DNA of 64,000 nucleotides from Prevotella sp. GTDB taxonomy: Bacteria > Bacteroidota > Bacteroidia > Bacteroidales > Bacteroidaceae. Under the pieces are notes generated by a model. That model did not search any database, was not told the origin of the DNA, and was given only the letters and a program-made list of their open reading frames with translations. Of the stretch, positions 1 through 8,487 are shown piece after piece. Position 1 is the stretch's first letter, and every line of letters starts with the position of its first letter. The DNA is taken from the NCBI GenBank assembly GCA_017417465.1, contig JAFPZD010000072.1, forward strand, positions 1 to 64,000, read 5' to 3'. Made by a program: the position numbers and the translations under genes.

Positions 1-173
1 CGCTCGTCAAGGTAGATGTGCAGAACCTTGGGGTAAAGTACGTCCAGTTCATGGGCTGGCTTGTCATTGTCGGTCTCTTCCATGCGTACTACGTCGAACC
101 AGTCGAGAATGCCTTCCGGAAGGAAAAAACTAGCCAGCATGGTGTATCGTTGCAGTTCACTATTTGCTTCCAT
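1..173 (-). CDS. Transposase N-terminal fragment-like ORF (ISAon1-type), cut by window edge
   Basis: The visible 57 residues begin MEANSELQRYTMLASFFLPEG (shown only in part) and continue with an ILDWFDVV segment, ending in LHIYLDER at the window edge. The pattern LLPEGIxxxFDVV followed by a short acidic stretch and IYLDE resembles the small N-terminal region protein of ISAon1-type transposases of Bacteroidales. The rest of the gene lies outside the window, so a complete IS cannot be judged. ATG at 173 was chosen because it follows a -7 element by five bases; an internal ATG 11 codons later (MLASFF) would fit the family start slightly better. The identification is by pattern memory and is moderate. 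Confidence 0.5.
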   Translation of the reverse strand, partial: MEANSELQRYTMLASFFLPEGILDWFDVVRMEETDNDKPAHELDVLYPKVLHIYLDE

Positions 174-453
174 GGGGGCAAAGGTACTGCTTTTTTATGA
201 AATATGTATCGTTTGTGCACTATATTCGGCAGTTGTCACAGGGTGGGCATCCACGGAAGAATTGAACTGCGCCGTTTTGATTCTTGTTGTTCAAAAATCG
301 GCAAATTAGAGAACAATGTACGAGAACTGAAGTAGATAGTTCACGCCGTTGGCGTGGGCATTTACTCGTTACATTAGGTGTTTGCCGATACCTTGAACAA
401 CGTAGACGAAGTAAATTGTCCACGTCTTTTCAATAACTAAATAATTTGACAAT
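174..453. other. Spacer before the first LRR gene
   Basis: No coding gene is supported. It holds a small perfect hairpin at 342-356 (CACGCC, loop GTT, GGCGTG). A short stretch at about 333-346 (GAAGTAGATAG followed by CACGC) recurs near 3356. No clear -7 box was found for the gene at 454. Confidence 0.4.
179..186 (-). promoter_or_regulatory. -7 promoter element of the transposase-like ORF
   Basis: Reads TACCTTTG on the minus strand, a perfect Bacteroidetes TAnnTTTG box. Only five bases separate it from the ATG at 173, so the message would be leaderless or nearly so. Confidence 0.55.
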
Positions 454-2286
454 ATGAAAAAGGCATTTGTTTTCATCTTTCTTATCACCAAGTTGGTGTC
501 ATTATCAGTAGCAGAAACGATAAAAGTTGATGGTCTCTGCTATAAGCTCAATATGGACGATAAATCAGCTGAAGTCGTGAAAGATGATGCCAATTATTAT
601 CCACATTCGAATCTTATTATCCCATCTTCTATATCTGTAGATGGAATTGTATACCATGTAAAAAGCATTGGTAATGAGGTTTTCAAAAATTTGTCCACAT
701 TGGAATCCGTCACTATTAGTGAAGGTATTACAAGCATAGGCTTTTGGGCATTCTTTGGCTGTAATTCTTTAGGAACAATTATTATTCCCAACAGTGTAAC
801 AAGTATTGGTTTATCAGCTTTCGATCAGACCTTGTGGCTTGATAACCAACAAGATGGATTAGTGTATATAGGAAAAGTTCTATATACCTATAAAGGCTCA
901 TTGCAAGATGGTTCTTCTTTGGTTATTGCAGATGGAACCTTAGGAATTGCGGATAATGCATTTCAAGATTGCAAAAGAGAACTAACAGCAATCCACCTAC
1001 CTAATAGTCTGAAATCAATCGGTAGTAATTCATTTTCTGAATGCAGTAATTTGACTTCAATAAATCTGCCCAGTGGTTTACTTTCAATTGGAGAGTCAGC
1101 ATTTTTCTGTTGTTATAGCCTTACTTCTCTTCAAATTCCTAATAGCGTTATTGACATTGGTCGCATGGCTTTCATGGATTGCAGTGGAATCACCGACCTT
1201 TCAATTTCCAATAGTATCGAGGAAATAAAACAGGAAACCTTTAAAGGGTGTAGGAGTTTGACCTCCGTAACCATTCCAAGCAAGGTTAAGCATATAGGGT
1301 ATGGTGCATTCTCTGAATGTACAAATTTAGAGTCTGTTTTTTTGTTAGAAGGTCTGACAAGTCTTGATGGAGCAGTTTTCTTCTTATGCAGCAATTTGAA
1401 ATCAATAGCTTTTCCAAGTAGCGTCACAAGTATAGGAGGCCAAGCATTTATGTGGTGCGAATCACTATCCTCGATTGACTTTCTTGGAAGAATAATAGAG
1501 ATAGGATATTCTGCTTTTGAAGAAACAGCTTGGCTCAAGAAACAGCCGAATGGTGTTGTTTATGCAGGAGAAGTTGCGTATATGTATAAAGGAGAAATGC
1601 CTGATGGAACATCCGTTAGGCTGAATGAAGGGACAAAAGGCATAGCACAAGAGGCTTTCTATGGATTAAATGGATTGACTTCTATATTCCTCCCTAGTAG
1701 CATTGAACACATTGGATGGAGGGCTATCTCACAATGTAAAAATTTAACGGACGTATACTGCTGTGCTGTAACAGTACCTCAAACAAATCCCGTACCTTAT
1801 GCGAGTCAAGGTGTTTTCTATGGGTCACAAGACAAAGCCACTTTGCATGTTCCGAAAATGTCAATAGAATATTATTGTTCAAATGACTTGTGGAAAGACT
1901 TTATGGAAATCGTCGAGTTTGAAAGCTCTGATCAACCGAAATGTGCTACACCCACTATCGTCTACGACAAGGGTGAACTGTTTTTCTCGTGTGAGACTGA
2001 GGGCGTGAAATTTATCAGTGAGGTGAAAGTTGCCGACGCAAAAAGTAATGAGAGTGAGCGGGTGACATTGACACCGACATACGTCATCACTGTCTATGCC
2101 ACAAAGGACGGGTATAGCGACAGTGAGGTAGCGACTGCTACCATCCATTGGCGAGAAGGGCGTCCATTGTTCTCTGGTTTCTCCGACGTAACAATTGATG
2201 AGAATTCCATCAGCGACGTCAACGCCGACGGCGAGGTGGGTATCGGTGACATCGTAGCCATCACGAACATCATGGCGGGCAAGTGA
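454..2286 (+). CDS. BspA-type leucine-rich repeat surface protein with C-terminal half dockerin
   Basis: 610 residues. A signal peptide (residues 1-20, MKKAFVFIFLITKLVSLSVA) precedes roughly 15 LRR_5/BspA-type repeats (about 45-480), recognisable by the recurring pattern S(I/V)GxxAFxxCxxLTSxxIPxS. A short beta-sandwich-like segment follows (about 500-575). The last 24 residues carry one EF-hand-like dockerin repeat (DVNADGEVGIGDIVAITN). Other dockerin proteins in this window have two such repeats, so this is half a module. BspA-type proteins are secreted and often bind host or polysaccharide ligands; the actual ligand is unknown. Base composition is clearly more AT-rich than in the other surface genes here, which may indicate a different origin. 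Confidence 0.85.
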   Translation: MKKAFVFIFLITKLVSLSVAETIKVDGLCYKLNMDDKSAEVVKDDANYYPHSNLIIPSSISVDGIVYHVKSIGNEVFKNLSTLESVTISEGITSIGFWAFFGCNSLGTIIIPNSVTSIGLSAFDQTLWLDNQQDGLVYIGKVLYTYKGSLQDGSSLVIADGTLGIADNAFQDCKRELTAIHLPNSLKSIGSNSFSECSNLTSINLPSGLLSIGESAFFCCYSLTSLQIPNSVIDIGRMAFMDCSGITDLSISNSIEEIKQETFKGCRSLTSVTIPSKVKHIGYGAFSECTNLESVFLLEGLTSLDGAVFFLCSNLKSIAFPSSVTSIGGQAFMWCESLSSIDFLGRIIEIGYSAFEETAWLKKQPNGVVYAGEVAYMYKGEMPDGTSVRLNEGTKGIAQEAFYGLNGLTSIFLPSSIEHIGWRAISQCKNLTDVYCCAVTVPQTNPVPYASQGVFYGSQDKATLHVPKMSIEYYCSNDLWKDFMEIVEFESSDQPKCATPTIVYDKGELFFSCETEGVKFISEVKVADAKSNESERVTLTPTYVITVYATKDGYSDSEVATATIHWREGRPLFSGFSDVTIDENSISDVNADGEVGIGDIVAITNIMAGK

Positions 2287-2298
2287 CAGGTGTTGAAA

Positions 2299-2376
2299 AA
2301 GCACCGCTTTCTGACTCCGTGGCCGCTGGTTTGTATATCCAAACTCTGTGGTTTTATGGGTTAGGAAGCGGTGCTT
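2299..2376 (+). terminator. Long hairpin after the LRR gene
   Basis: Arms AAGCACCGCTT (2299-2309) and AAGCGGTGCTT (2366-2376) pair perfectly over 11 bp, followed by CTTTG. The inner part can fold further. Likely transcription terminator. Confidence 0.55.
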
Positions 2377-2486
2377 CTTTGTGATGTTTACTATCGCTAT
2401 CTGATTATTTACGTGTTTTTACAGGGCATTTTTGCCCTCTTTCTGTTTTTTCCTTCCTTTTTCTTTGCCCTTTCCAACTTTTTTCG

Positions 2487-2494
2487 TAATTTTG
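2487..2494 (+). promoter_or_regulatory. Promoter of the toxin-antitoxin pair
   Basis: TAATTTTG matches TAnnTTTG. A TTTG at 2464-2467 lies 20 bp upstream, the expected -33 position. Confidence 0.6.
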
Positions 2495-2548
2495 CAACCG
2501 ACCAAGAGATATGCAATGATAGTTACACGAAACATAAAACCAAAATAT

Positions 2549-2812
2549 ATGACTGCTATCGAAATGAAATACTCATTGTTCCGTGACATCGACTCCATCA
2601 ACGACGAATCGGTACTATACAGGTTGACAGCACTTGTTAAAAGTCTGCTGCACATGCCATATACAGAGCAGTCTGATAGCAAAGACGAATCAGAGGAGAT
2701 TCCAGAATTTGTAAGAAACATGAGTGTCAGAACCGGTATTCCAGGGAATATGGATGCCAAAGAACTGATGCACCAGCACTGGGGAGAAGTCTATGGAAAA
2801 GGTCTTTCTTGA
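2549..2812 (+). CDS. Antitoxin-like protein paired with a PIN toxin
   Basis: About 87 residues from MTAIEMKYSLFRDIDSIND. The N-terminal MTAIExKxxLxRxIDSI pattern is typical of small Bacteroidetes antitoxins encoded directly before PIN-domain genes. ATG at 2549 gives a leader of about 50 nt after the -7 box at 2487-2494; an in-frame ATG at 2516 is an alternative. The C-terminal end is acidic, then basic-poor, with no visible HTH. It overlaps the next gene by 20 bp, which indicates translational coupling. Function as an antitoxin is inferred from context. Confidence 0.65.
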   Translation: MTAIEMKYSLFRDIDSINDESVLYRLTALVKSLLHMPYTEQSDSKDESEEIPEFVRNMSVRTGIPGNMDAKELMHQHWGEVYGKGLS

Positions 2813-3209
2813 TACTAATGTTGTAGTTGACTTCCTCTGCGAGCGTAGCCAATTTTATCTGCCAGCAGCAAGGATCGTTGTGAAAGCATACCACAAGGAG
2901 ATAATGCTGTGCTGTTCCTCGCTGACTTTCGCAACCGCAAGCTATCTAATGGGGAAAAGCAAGTTGGATTCCGCTACTATCTTCCAGAAACTTTCCAGTT
3001 TCTGCACACTATGCACTCCGACCATTGTTGACCAGACAACTATTGACGAAGCCTTACATTCTGAGTTCGCTGACTTTGAGGATGCTATGCAGTATTTCTC
3101 TGCCCGTCGATTTGACGCAGATGTCATCATAACCCGGAACAAGGATGATTTTGAGAAATCTCAAATTCCATGCTATGAACCAATGGAGTATCTACTTCAA
3201 CGAACGTAG
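2793..3209 (+). CDS. PIN-domain toxin (VapC-like ribonuclease)
   Basis: 138 residues. The N-terminus VFLDTNVVVDFLCER carries the first PIN acidic residue (LDTN), followed by conserved helical segments and the C-terminal DADVIITRNKDDF motif, which supplies the last acidic cluster. PIN toxins are Mg-dependent RNases that cleave tRNA, rRNA or mRNA. It overlaps the preceding antitoxin-like gene by 20 bp. Length and motifs agree with an intact toxin. Confidence 0.8.
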   Translation: MEKVFLDTNVVVDFLCERSQFYLPAARIVVKAYHKEIMLCCSSLTFATASYLMGKSKLDSATIFQKLSSFCTLCTPTIVDQTTIDEALHSEFADFEDAMQYFSARRFDADVIITRNKDDFEKSQIPCYEPMEYLLQRT

Positions 3210-3250
3210 TTAAGTGATAATAAAATAGCGACTCGGTACAGTTTATGAAT

Positions 3251-3305
3251 ACACAAAGGCACAGAGTTTTTCATGGTCCAAAGAGGAAGCCCTGTGCCTT
3301 TGTGT
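3251..3305. repeat. Palindromic element with CACAGAG/CTCTGTG arms
   Basis: Arms ACACAAAGGCACAG (3251-3264) and CTGTGCCTTTGTGT (3292-3305) form a perfect 14-bp stem. The vocabulary (CACAGAG, CTCTGTG) matches the repeats around the GxxExxY gene at 7.9-8.9 kb, so this appears to be a solo member of that family. The rest of the spacer 3210-3450 shows no gene. Confidence 0.6.
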
Positions 3306-3450
3306 CTCTGTGTACATAAACATAGCACCAACAATTTTTAAACGGTTACTAAACGGAAGTAGATAGAACACGCGCTCACAACGAACCGTCCTTTATCGTT
3401 GTCATCATTGTTTTTCGGAAAAGACAAATGAAAGCCGATAACCGCTTTCT

Positions 3451-4377
3451 TTATATGAGGCGCTTATGGCGGAAGAACCACCAGGCGAGTCCTGCAGTGC
3501 CGACGGAAATGATGAGGGCGAGGACAAAGCCAAAGGATTTCTCCTCCATGCCGTTGATAAGGTTCATACCGAAGAGCGACGCGATGAGCGTGGGGAACAT
3601 CATGATGATGGTGACGCTGGTGAGCGTTCGCATGACGGTGTTCATGTTGTTGTTGATGATGCTCTGATAGGTATCCATCGTCGACTCAAGGATGTCGGAG
3701 TAGATGCTCGTCGTCTCGCGGGCCTGCGTCATCTCGATGCCGACGTCCTCGATGAGGTCGGCATCAAGTTCGTCAATCTGTAGCTTGAACTTCAGCTTCG
3801 AGAGCAGCGTCTCGTTGCCGCGGATGGAGGTCTGGAAGTAAGTCAGCGAGTCTTGCAGTCGCGAGAGGCTGATGAGCGACTCGTTGTTGACGTTCTTGTC
3901 GAGGTTGCGCTTGGCCTTGTCGATGAGCGAGTTGATCTGCTTGAGGCGCTTCAGGTACCACACGGCCGACGAGTAGAAGAGACGGAAAATCATGTCGACA
4001 TAGTCGGTGAACCCCACGCCGCGCTTCTGCTGGTAGGAGACGAAGTCGATCATCATGTTCGTCTCGTAATAGCAGACGGTGATGGTGACGTCGCGCTTGT
4101 GGATGATGCCAAGCGGCACGGTGGTGTAGGGTGTGCGAGAGCGCACCTCCTTGACGTAGGGTATACGTAAGATAATGAGCATCCATCCGTCGTCGTACTC
4201 GTAGCGTGCACGCTCGTCGGTATCGCTGATGTCGGTGATGAAGTAGTCGGGTATGCCGAAGCGCTCTTCCAGCTCGTGCTGGTCGTCTTCAGTCGGACAC
4301 GTCACTTGTATCCAACAATTGGGCTGCCACTCTTGTAGCTGGCTCAGCCCTCCTTGGGTGTTCCAGTAGCTTTTCAT
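3451..4377 (-). CDS. corA: CorA-type magnesium/divalent cation transporter
   Basis: 308 residues. A long N-terminal cytoplasmic alpha/beta and coiled-coil region (1-240) is followed by two C-terminal membrane helices (about 248-268 and 280-300). The first ends in the diagnostic GMN motif (SLFGMNLING). CorA pentamers import Mg2+, sometimes Co2+ or Ni2+, across the inner membrane down the gradient. The gene is monocistronic with a leader of about 165 nt (see separate entry). Length is normal for the family. Confidence 0.9.
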   Translation of the reverse strand: MKSYWNTQGGLSQLQEWQPNCWIQVTCPTEDDQHELEERFGIPDYFITDISDTDERARYEYDDGWMLIILRIPYVKEVRSRTPYTTVPLGIIHKRDVTITVCYYETNMMIDFVSYQQKRGVGFTDYVDMIFRLFYSSAVWYLKRLKQINSLIDKAKRNLDKNVNNESLISLSRLQDSLTYFQTSIRGNETLLSKLKFKLQIDELDADLIEDVGIEMTQARETTSIYSDILESTMDTYQSIINNNMNTVMRTLTSVTIIMMFPTLIASLFGMNLINGMEEKSFGFVLALIISVGTAGLAWWFFRHKRLI

Positions 4378-4546
4378 TGTGCTAATCCTTTTTTTAATGC
4401 GTAATGCATAATACCTAATGCATAATAATTGAGGGCAAGAGGATTAGCGGTCTTGCCTGCCGATCCTCCCGCTTAGCGTTTAAAACTGTCCGCCGGGTAA
4501 TCGTCCATAAAAGTGTAAGTTTTGGTTATAAGTTTGAATTCGGGTG
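4378..4546 (-). promoter_or_regulatory. Structured leader of corA
   Basis: A perfect stem GGCAAGA (4434-4440) / TCTTGCC (4451-4457) with a 10-nt loop lies in the leader. Near the start codon is a run of ATGCATAAT-type direct/inverted repeats (about 4398-4430), a common intergenic repeat type in these genomes. Regulation of translation or transcription by this leader is possible but unproven. Confidence 0.4.
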
Positions 4547-4554
4547 CAAAGGTA
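4547..4554 (-). promoter_or_regulatory. -7 element of corA
   Basis: TACCTTTG on the minus strand, the best TAnnTTTG match upstream of corA. Confidence 0.55.
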
Positions 4555-4612
4555 AGAAAAATAATCGAAAAAACGCACGTTTGCTGCATTTTTTTTGCAA
4601 ACAAATGGATTG

Positions 4613-4700
4613 CTCCGAGAAAAGTGTCAGTCCGCTCCGAGAGGACTGAGGGACTTCTCCGAGAGGACTGGGGGACTTCTCCGAGAGGACTTGTGGGGTG
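4613..4700. repeat. 22-bp tandem repeat, four units
   Basis: Units start with CTCCGAGAG at 4635, 4657 and 4679; a diverged unit starts at 4613 (CTCCGAGAAAAG). The period is exactly 22 bp and the array ends at the last base before the sulfatase stop codon. Confidence 0.85.
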
Positions 4701-6107
4701 CTATTCGCCCTCGATGGGGTAGTTCGGAGAGGGTGTGCGCAGCGTGCGCATCATCTGCTCCATCTGCGCTACAAGGTCGGGATACTCGTCGGCCAGGTTG
4801 TGCTGCTCGAAGGGGTCTTCCTTGATACGATAAAGCTCCAAGGGTGCGCCTTTCTTCACGCTGACCGCCTTCCAACCGTTATAGCGCAAGGCGCGCTGCT
4901 TGCCAGGGAACTCCCAATAGAGCGGACGGCTGTCGGTGTCGATGTCGTTGCCGAAGAAGAGTGGTGAGATGTCGATGCCGTTGGTCTTCTGCGGCAAGCC
5001 CGGCGTGCTGCCCGTCAGTGCGGCCAGCGTGGGCATGAAGTCGGGGAAGTAGACCAGGTTCTGAATCTGCCTAGCGGGCACACGTCCCGGCTGGTTGACG
5101 ATGAGTGGCACGCGGATGCCGCCCTCGTAGAGCTGTCCCTTGCGGCCTTTCAGGCCTGCGCCACAGTTCAGTTCCTTGAGGGGAGCCATGACAGCAGCGC
5201 CATTGTCAGAGGCAAAAATGACGAGTGTCCGCTCACGCAGCCCCAAGGCGTCGAGGGTGCCGAGCAGTCGCCCGATGTTATAGTCCATGTGGGTGACAAG
5301 CGCAGCGTAGCGCTTGGTGTTCATCGACCAGTCACCACGCTCGTCATACCACGACGTATCGTCAATGTTGTATGGCTCGTGGGGTGCATCATAGCCGAGG
5401 AAGAGGAAGAAGGCATTATCCTTGTTGCGATGGACGAACTGGATGGCGTCGTCAGTAGAGATCTCTGTGTTGTGGCGCACATGGGCGTCATGGGCATTCT
5501 CGGCGATGTTGACGAGCGAGTCACCGTGGAGGCGGTAGTAAGGGTAATAGTAGGGTGAGTTAGAGTGAACGGTGGCGATGGTCCAGCCATAGAACTCGTC
5601 GAAGCCCCGGTGGTTGGGTGCGGCTTGCGGGTCGTAGCCGTCGAGGTGCCACTTGTTGACCAGGCAGGTGCGGTAGCCGGCGCTGCCGACGACGGTGGCC
5701 AGCGTGGTGTCCTCAGGCAGCAGGTTGGCACGGCGCACAATGGTGGTGTCGCCTTGAGGGTTGATTTTCAGACCCGTCAGCCCGCCAGCGTAGCACTGGT
5801 TGTCGCGGATGCGGGTGTTACCGCTGTTGAGGCCCGTCATCAGCGCACAGCGCGACGGCGAACTGATGCCACTGCCGGCATAGGCCTGTGTGAACGAGGT
5901 GCCGGTGCGTGCCAGCCGGTCGATGTTGGGTGTCTGGATATACTCGTTGCCATAACAGGCCAAGTCACCGTAGCCCATGTCATCAGCCAGGATAAAGATG
6001 ACGTTAGGGCGCTCGGGGGTGGCCTTAGGGGCAGTTTGTGCCTGGGCTTGGGTCACCAATAAGGGACTTGCGGCGATAATCAGTTTGTTGAGATGGGCCA
6101 TCATCAT
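4701..6107 (-). CDS. Secreted sulfatase (serine-type)
   Basis: 468 residues from ATG at 6107; a GTG six codons further upstream is less likely. The signal peptide is MMMAHLNKLIIAASPLLVTQ plus AQA. The family A sulfatase start (RPNVIFILADDMGYGDL) supplies the metal-binding aspartates. The catalytic signature is SSPSRCALMTG, i.e. S-x-P-x-R, so the formylglycine would be made from serine by an anaerobic sulfatase-maturing enzyme not present in this window. Further motifs are the KWHLDGY/PNHRGFDEFYG region and the SDNGA segment. Such enzymes desulfate glycans in the periplasm or on the surface. The C-terminus is intact and abuts a tandem repeat. Confidence 0.88.
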   Translation of the reverse strand: MMMAHLNKLIIAASPLLVTQAQAQTAPKATPERPNVIFILADDMGYGDLACYGNEYIQTPNIDRLARTGTSFTQAYAGSGISSPSRCALMTGLNSGNTRIRDNQCYAGGLTGLKINPQGDTTIVRRANLLPEDTTLATVVGSAGYRTCLVNKWHLDGYDPQAAPNHRGFDEFYGWTIATVHSNSPYYYPYYRLHGDSLVNIAENAHDAHVRHNTEISTDDAIQFVHRNKDNAFFLFLGYDAPHEPYNIDDTSWYDERGDWSMNTKRYAALVTHMDYNIGRLLGTLDALGLRERTLVIFASDNGAAVMAPLKELNCGAGLKGRKGQLYEGGIRVPLIVNQPGRVPARQIQNLVYFPDFMPTLAALTGSTPGLPQKTNGIDISPLFFGNDIDTDSRPLYWEFPGKQRALRYNGWKAVSVKKGAPLELYRIKEDPFEQHNLADEYPDLVAQMEQMMRTLRTPSPNYPIEGE

Positions 6108-6156
6108 AAAAACTGCTGCCACCACTCAGCCTCAGACTGAGAGGCGGCAGCAAATT

Positions 6157-6361
6157 ATTCACTATTAATAATTCAAGTTTCGCATTCGCTCAACTTCTGT
6201 AGTTAGAAGTAGTTAGAAGTAGTTAAAAGTAGTCAGAAGTCATTAGTACAGCCTTCTCAGGTGTATCGTAGCGTCAAGTCTATCGACTTTTTACTACTTC
6301 TAACTACCTTTTACTACTTCTTACTACTCAACTTGAGAAAGTTGAATTAACTATTCACTGT
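6157..6361. repeat. Spacer with decamer repeats forming a long imperfect inverted repeat
   Basis: GTAGTTAGAA-type decamers run at about 6197-6240, and their complement (ACTACTTCTAACTACC) at about 6292-6330, so the region can fold into a large hairpin. TATTCACT repeats flank it (6157-6172; 6350-6365) and touch the pepD stop codon. No gene is seen here. Confidence 0.7.
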
Positions 6362-7822
6362 TCACTTCACCGGCACGTCCTCAAGCGTCTTCTTCAGCAG
6401 CTGCCAGAAGGGCTCGACGGTCTTGATGAGGGCACGTTCGGTGGTGGTGTGCGGCGACTTCATCGTGGGACCGAGCGAGACAACGTCGAGATGCGGGTAC
6501 TTGCCGAGGATGACCGAGCACTCCAGGCCAGCATGGTCTACCTGGATGATGCCGTCCTGGCCGAAGAGCTCCTTGTACTCGCCAAGCAGCAGGTGCAGGG
6601 CTTCAGAGTCGGGGTTGGGATCCCAGCCGCCATAGCTACCGCCAGTCTCCACCTTCATGCCGGCCATCGAGAAGCAACTCTCGAGCATGCCGACAACATA
6701 CTCCTTCATGTCCTCACGGCTCGAGCGTGCCAGAATCTTCAGGGCAGCGCGACCGCCCTCGATGTCGATGATGGCGAGGTTCGAGCTGGTCTCCACCACC
6801 TCGGGGTAGGCAGGAATGAAGCGCACCACACCGTCGTGGCAGGCGAAGATGGCGTTGACGATGTTGTCCTGAATCTCCTCGGGCAGCTCAGTAGCAGGTG
6901 TGTCCACCGGCTCGCAGAACACCTCGATGCCCTGCGGTTCGATGAGCTTGAACTCGTCGTTGAAGGTCTCCTTCCAGTCGCTGACCAGCTCTTCCAGAGC
7001 GGCGACGTTCTCCTTCGGCAGGGTGACGACGGCCTCGGCCTTGAAAGGAATGGCGTTGCGCATGTTACCACCATGCCAGCTGGCCAAGCGTGCATCGAGT
7101 TCAGCGATGGCCTCACGAACCATCTGCACCATCATCTTGTTGGCGTTGCCACGGCCCTCGTTAATCTCCAGACCGCTGTGGCCGCCACGGAGTCCCTTGA
7201 CGGTGAGGCGTACGGCAGCATCCTCGGGGTCGGTGTCAGCCTCTTTGTACTCCAAGGTAGCGGTGACGTCGATGCCACCGGCAGAGCCGATGACGAACTT
7301 GCCCCATGTCTCGGAGTCAAGGTTCAGCAGGATATCGCCCTGCAACTCGCCCTCCGGCAGGTCGTTGGCACCGAACATGCCCGTCTCCTCGTCGGCAGTG
7401 ATGAGGGCATCGACGGGACCATGCTTCAGGTCCTTGGCTTCCATGACAGCCATGATGGCGGCTACGCCAAGGCCATTGTCGGCACCGAGCGTTGTGCCCG
7501 TGGCCTTCACCCACTCACCGTCAATCCACGGCTGGATGGGGTCGGTCTCGAAGTTATGCTGTGACTCGGGTGTCTTCTGCGGCACCATGTCCATGTGGGC
7601 CTGCAGGATGATGCCCTTTCTATTCTCCATGCCGGGCGTGGCGGGCTTGCGCATGACGATGTTGCCAGCGGGATCCTTGAAGGCCTCGACGCCGGCCTGC
7701 TTGGCGAAGTCGAGCAGGAACTGCTGGATTTTCTCTAAGTGTCCACTCGGGCGTGGCACTTGTGTCAGACTGTAAAAGTTGCGCCAGATGCATTCCGGCT
7801 TTAGGTTTTTGATTTCACTCAT
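6362..7822 (-). CDS. pepD: Aminoacyl-histidine dipeptidase (cytosol non-specific dipeptidase, M20)
   Basis: 486 residues, full length. Metal-site motifs of the M20C family are visible: LQAHMDMVP (about 75-84), TLGADNGLGVAAIM, the catalytic glutamates in TADEETGMFGA, and LRGGHSGLEI in the lid. The enzyme hydrolyses Xaa-His and other dipeptides in the cytoplasm. It starts with MSEIKNLKPECIWRNF, as in Bacteroides homologues. No other gene shares its transcript clearly; the region upstream is repetitive. Confidence 0.95.
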   Translation of the reverse strand: MSEIKNLKPECIWRNFYSLTQVPRPSGHLEKIQQFLLDFAKQAGVEAFKDPAGNIVMRKPATPGMENRKGIILQAHMDMVPQKTPESQHNFETDPIQPWIDGEWVKATGTTLGADNGLGVAAIMAVMEAKDLKHGPVDALITADEETGMFGANDLPEGELQGDILLNLDSETWGKFVIGSAGGIDVTATLEYKEADTDPEDAAVRLTVKGLRGGHSGLEINEGRGNANKMMVQMVREAIAELDARLASWHGGNMRNAIPFKAEAVVTLPKENVAALEELVSDWKETFNDEFKLIEPQGIEVFCEPVDTPATELPEEIQDNIVNAIFACHDGVVRFIPAYPEVVETSSNLAIIDIEGGRAALKILARSSREDMKEYVVGMLESCFSMAGMKVETGGSYGGWDPNPDSEALHLLLGEYKELFGQDGIIQVDHAGLECSVILGKYPHLDVVSLGPTMKSPHTTTERALIKTVEPFWQLLKKTLEDVPVK

Positions 7823-7880
7823 AGTTTTTTAGTTTTAGAGGTGAGTATTATGCTTATCTTTCACATGGATTGCTTTATTG

Positions 7881-7985
7881 TTCTCACATAGATCGTTTTT
7901 GTTCTCACACAGAATGTATTTGTTCTCACACAGATTGTATTTGTTCTCACACAGATCGTCTTTGTTCTCACACAGAGTCACAGAG
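7881..7985. repeat. 21-bp tandem repeat, five units
   Basis: Units begin TTCTCACA at 7881, 7902, 7923, 7944 and 7965, a period of exactly 21 bp. The last unit runs into the palindrome at 7967-8034. Confidence 0.9.
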
Positions 7986-8034
7986 AACACGGAGGCTGCG
8001 CACAACTCCGTGTCCTCTGTGACTCTGTGTGAGA
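7967..8034. repeat. Large palindrome at the edge of the 69-bp array
   Basis: The arms beginning CTCACACAGAGTCACAGAG and ending CTCTGTGACTCTGTGTGAG pair over about 28 bp with one or two mismatches around a loop of about 11 nt (GCTGCGCACAA). Confidence 0.85.
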
Positions 8035-8487
8035 ATAAAGTCTGAGTGAGAACAGGAGAGAAGGTTGCGCATAACTCCGTGTCCTCTGTGACTCTGTGTG
8101 AAATAAAGTCGGTGTGGGAACAGGAGCGGAGGCTGCGCACAACTCCGTGTCCTCTGTGACTCTGTGTGAGAACAAAGTCTGTGCGAGAACAGGAGAGAAG
8201 GCTGCACACAACTCCGTGTCCTCCGTGACTCTGTGTGAGAACAAAGTCTGTGCGAGAACAGGAGTGGAGGCTGCGTACAACTCCGTGTCCTCTGTGACTC
8301 TGTGTGAGAATAAAGTCGGTGTGGGAACAGGAGAGAAGGCTGTGCACAACTCCGTGTCCTCTGTGACTCTGTGTGAGAACAAAGTCTGTGCGAGAACAGG
8401 AGAGAAGGCTGCGCATAACTCCGTGTCCTCCGTGACTCTGTGTGAGAACAAAGTCTGTGTGAGAACAGGAGAGAAGGCTGCGCACAA
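8006..8487. repeat. 69-bp tandem repeat array, seven units
   Basis: Units starting CTCCGTGTCCT occur at 8006, 8075, 8143, 8212, 8281, 8350 and 8419, a spacing of 69 bp (one of 68). Each unit contains GTGACTCTGTGTGAGAA. The array ends at base 8487, exactly where the stop codon of the GxxExxY gene begins. Open frames through the array are by-products of the period being divisible by three. Confidence 0.95.

Noticed and set aside
4378..4546. M-box magnesium riboswitch for corA
   Set aside because: The conserved M-box architecture was not recognisable; only one clear stem is seen.
6449..7564. 371-codon plus-strand frame opposite pepD
   Set aside because: Antisense shadow of a high-GC gene; pepD motifs on the other strand are unambiguous.
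8006..8487. CRISPR array
   Set aside because: The units are contiguous and nearly identical, with no variable spacers and no cas genes nearby.
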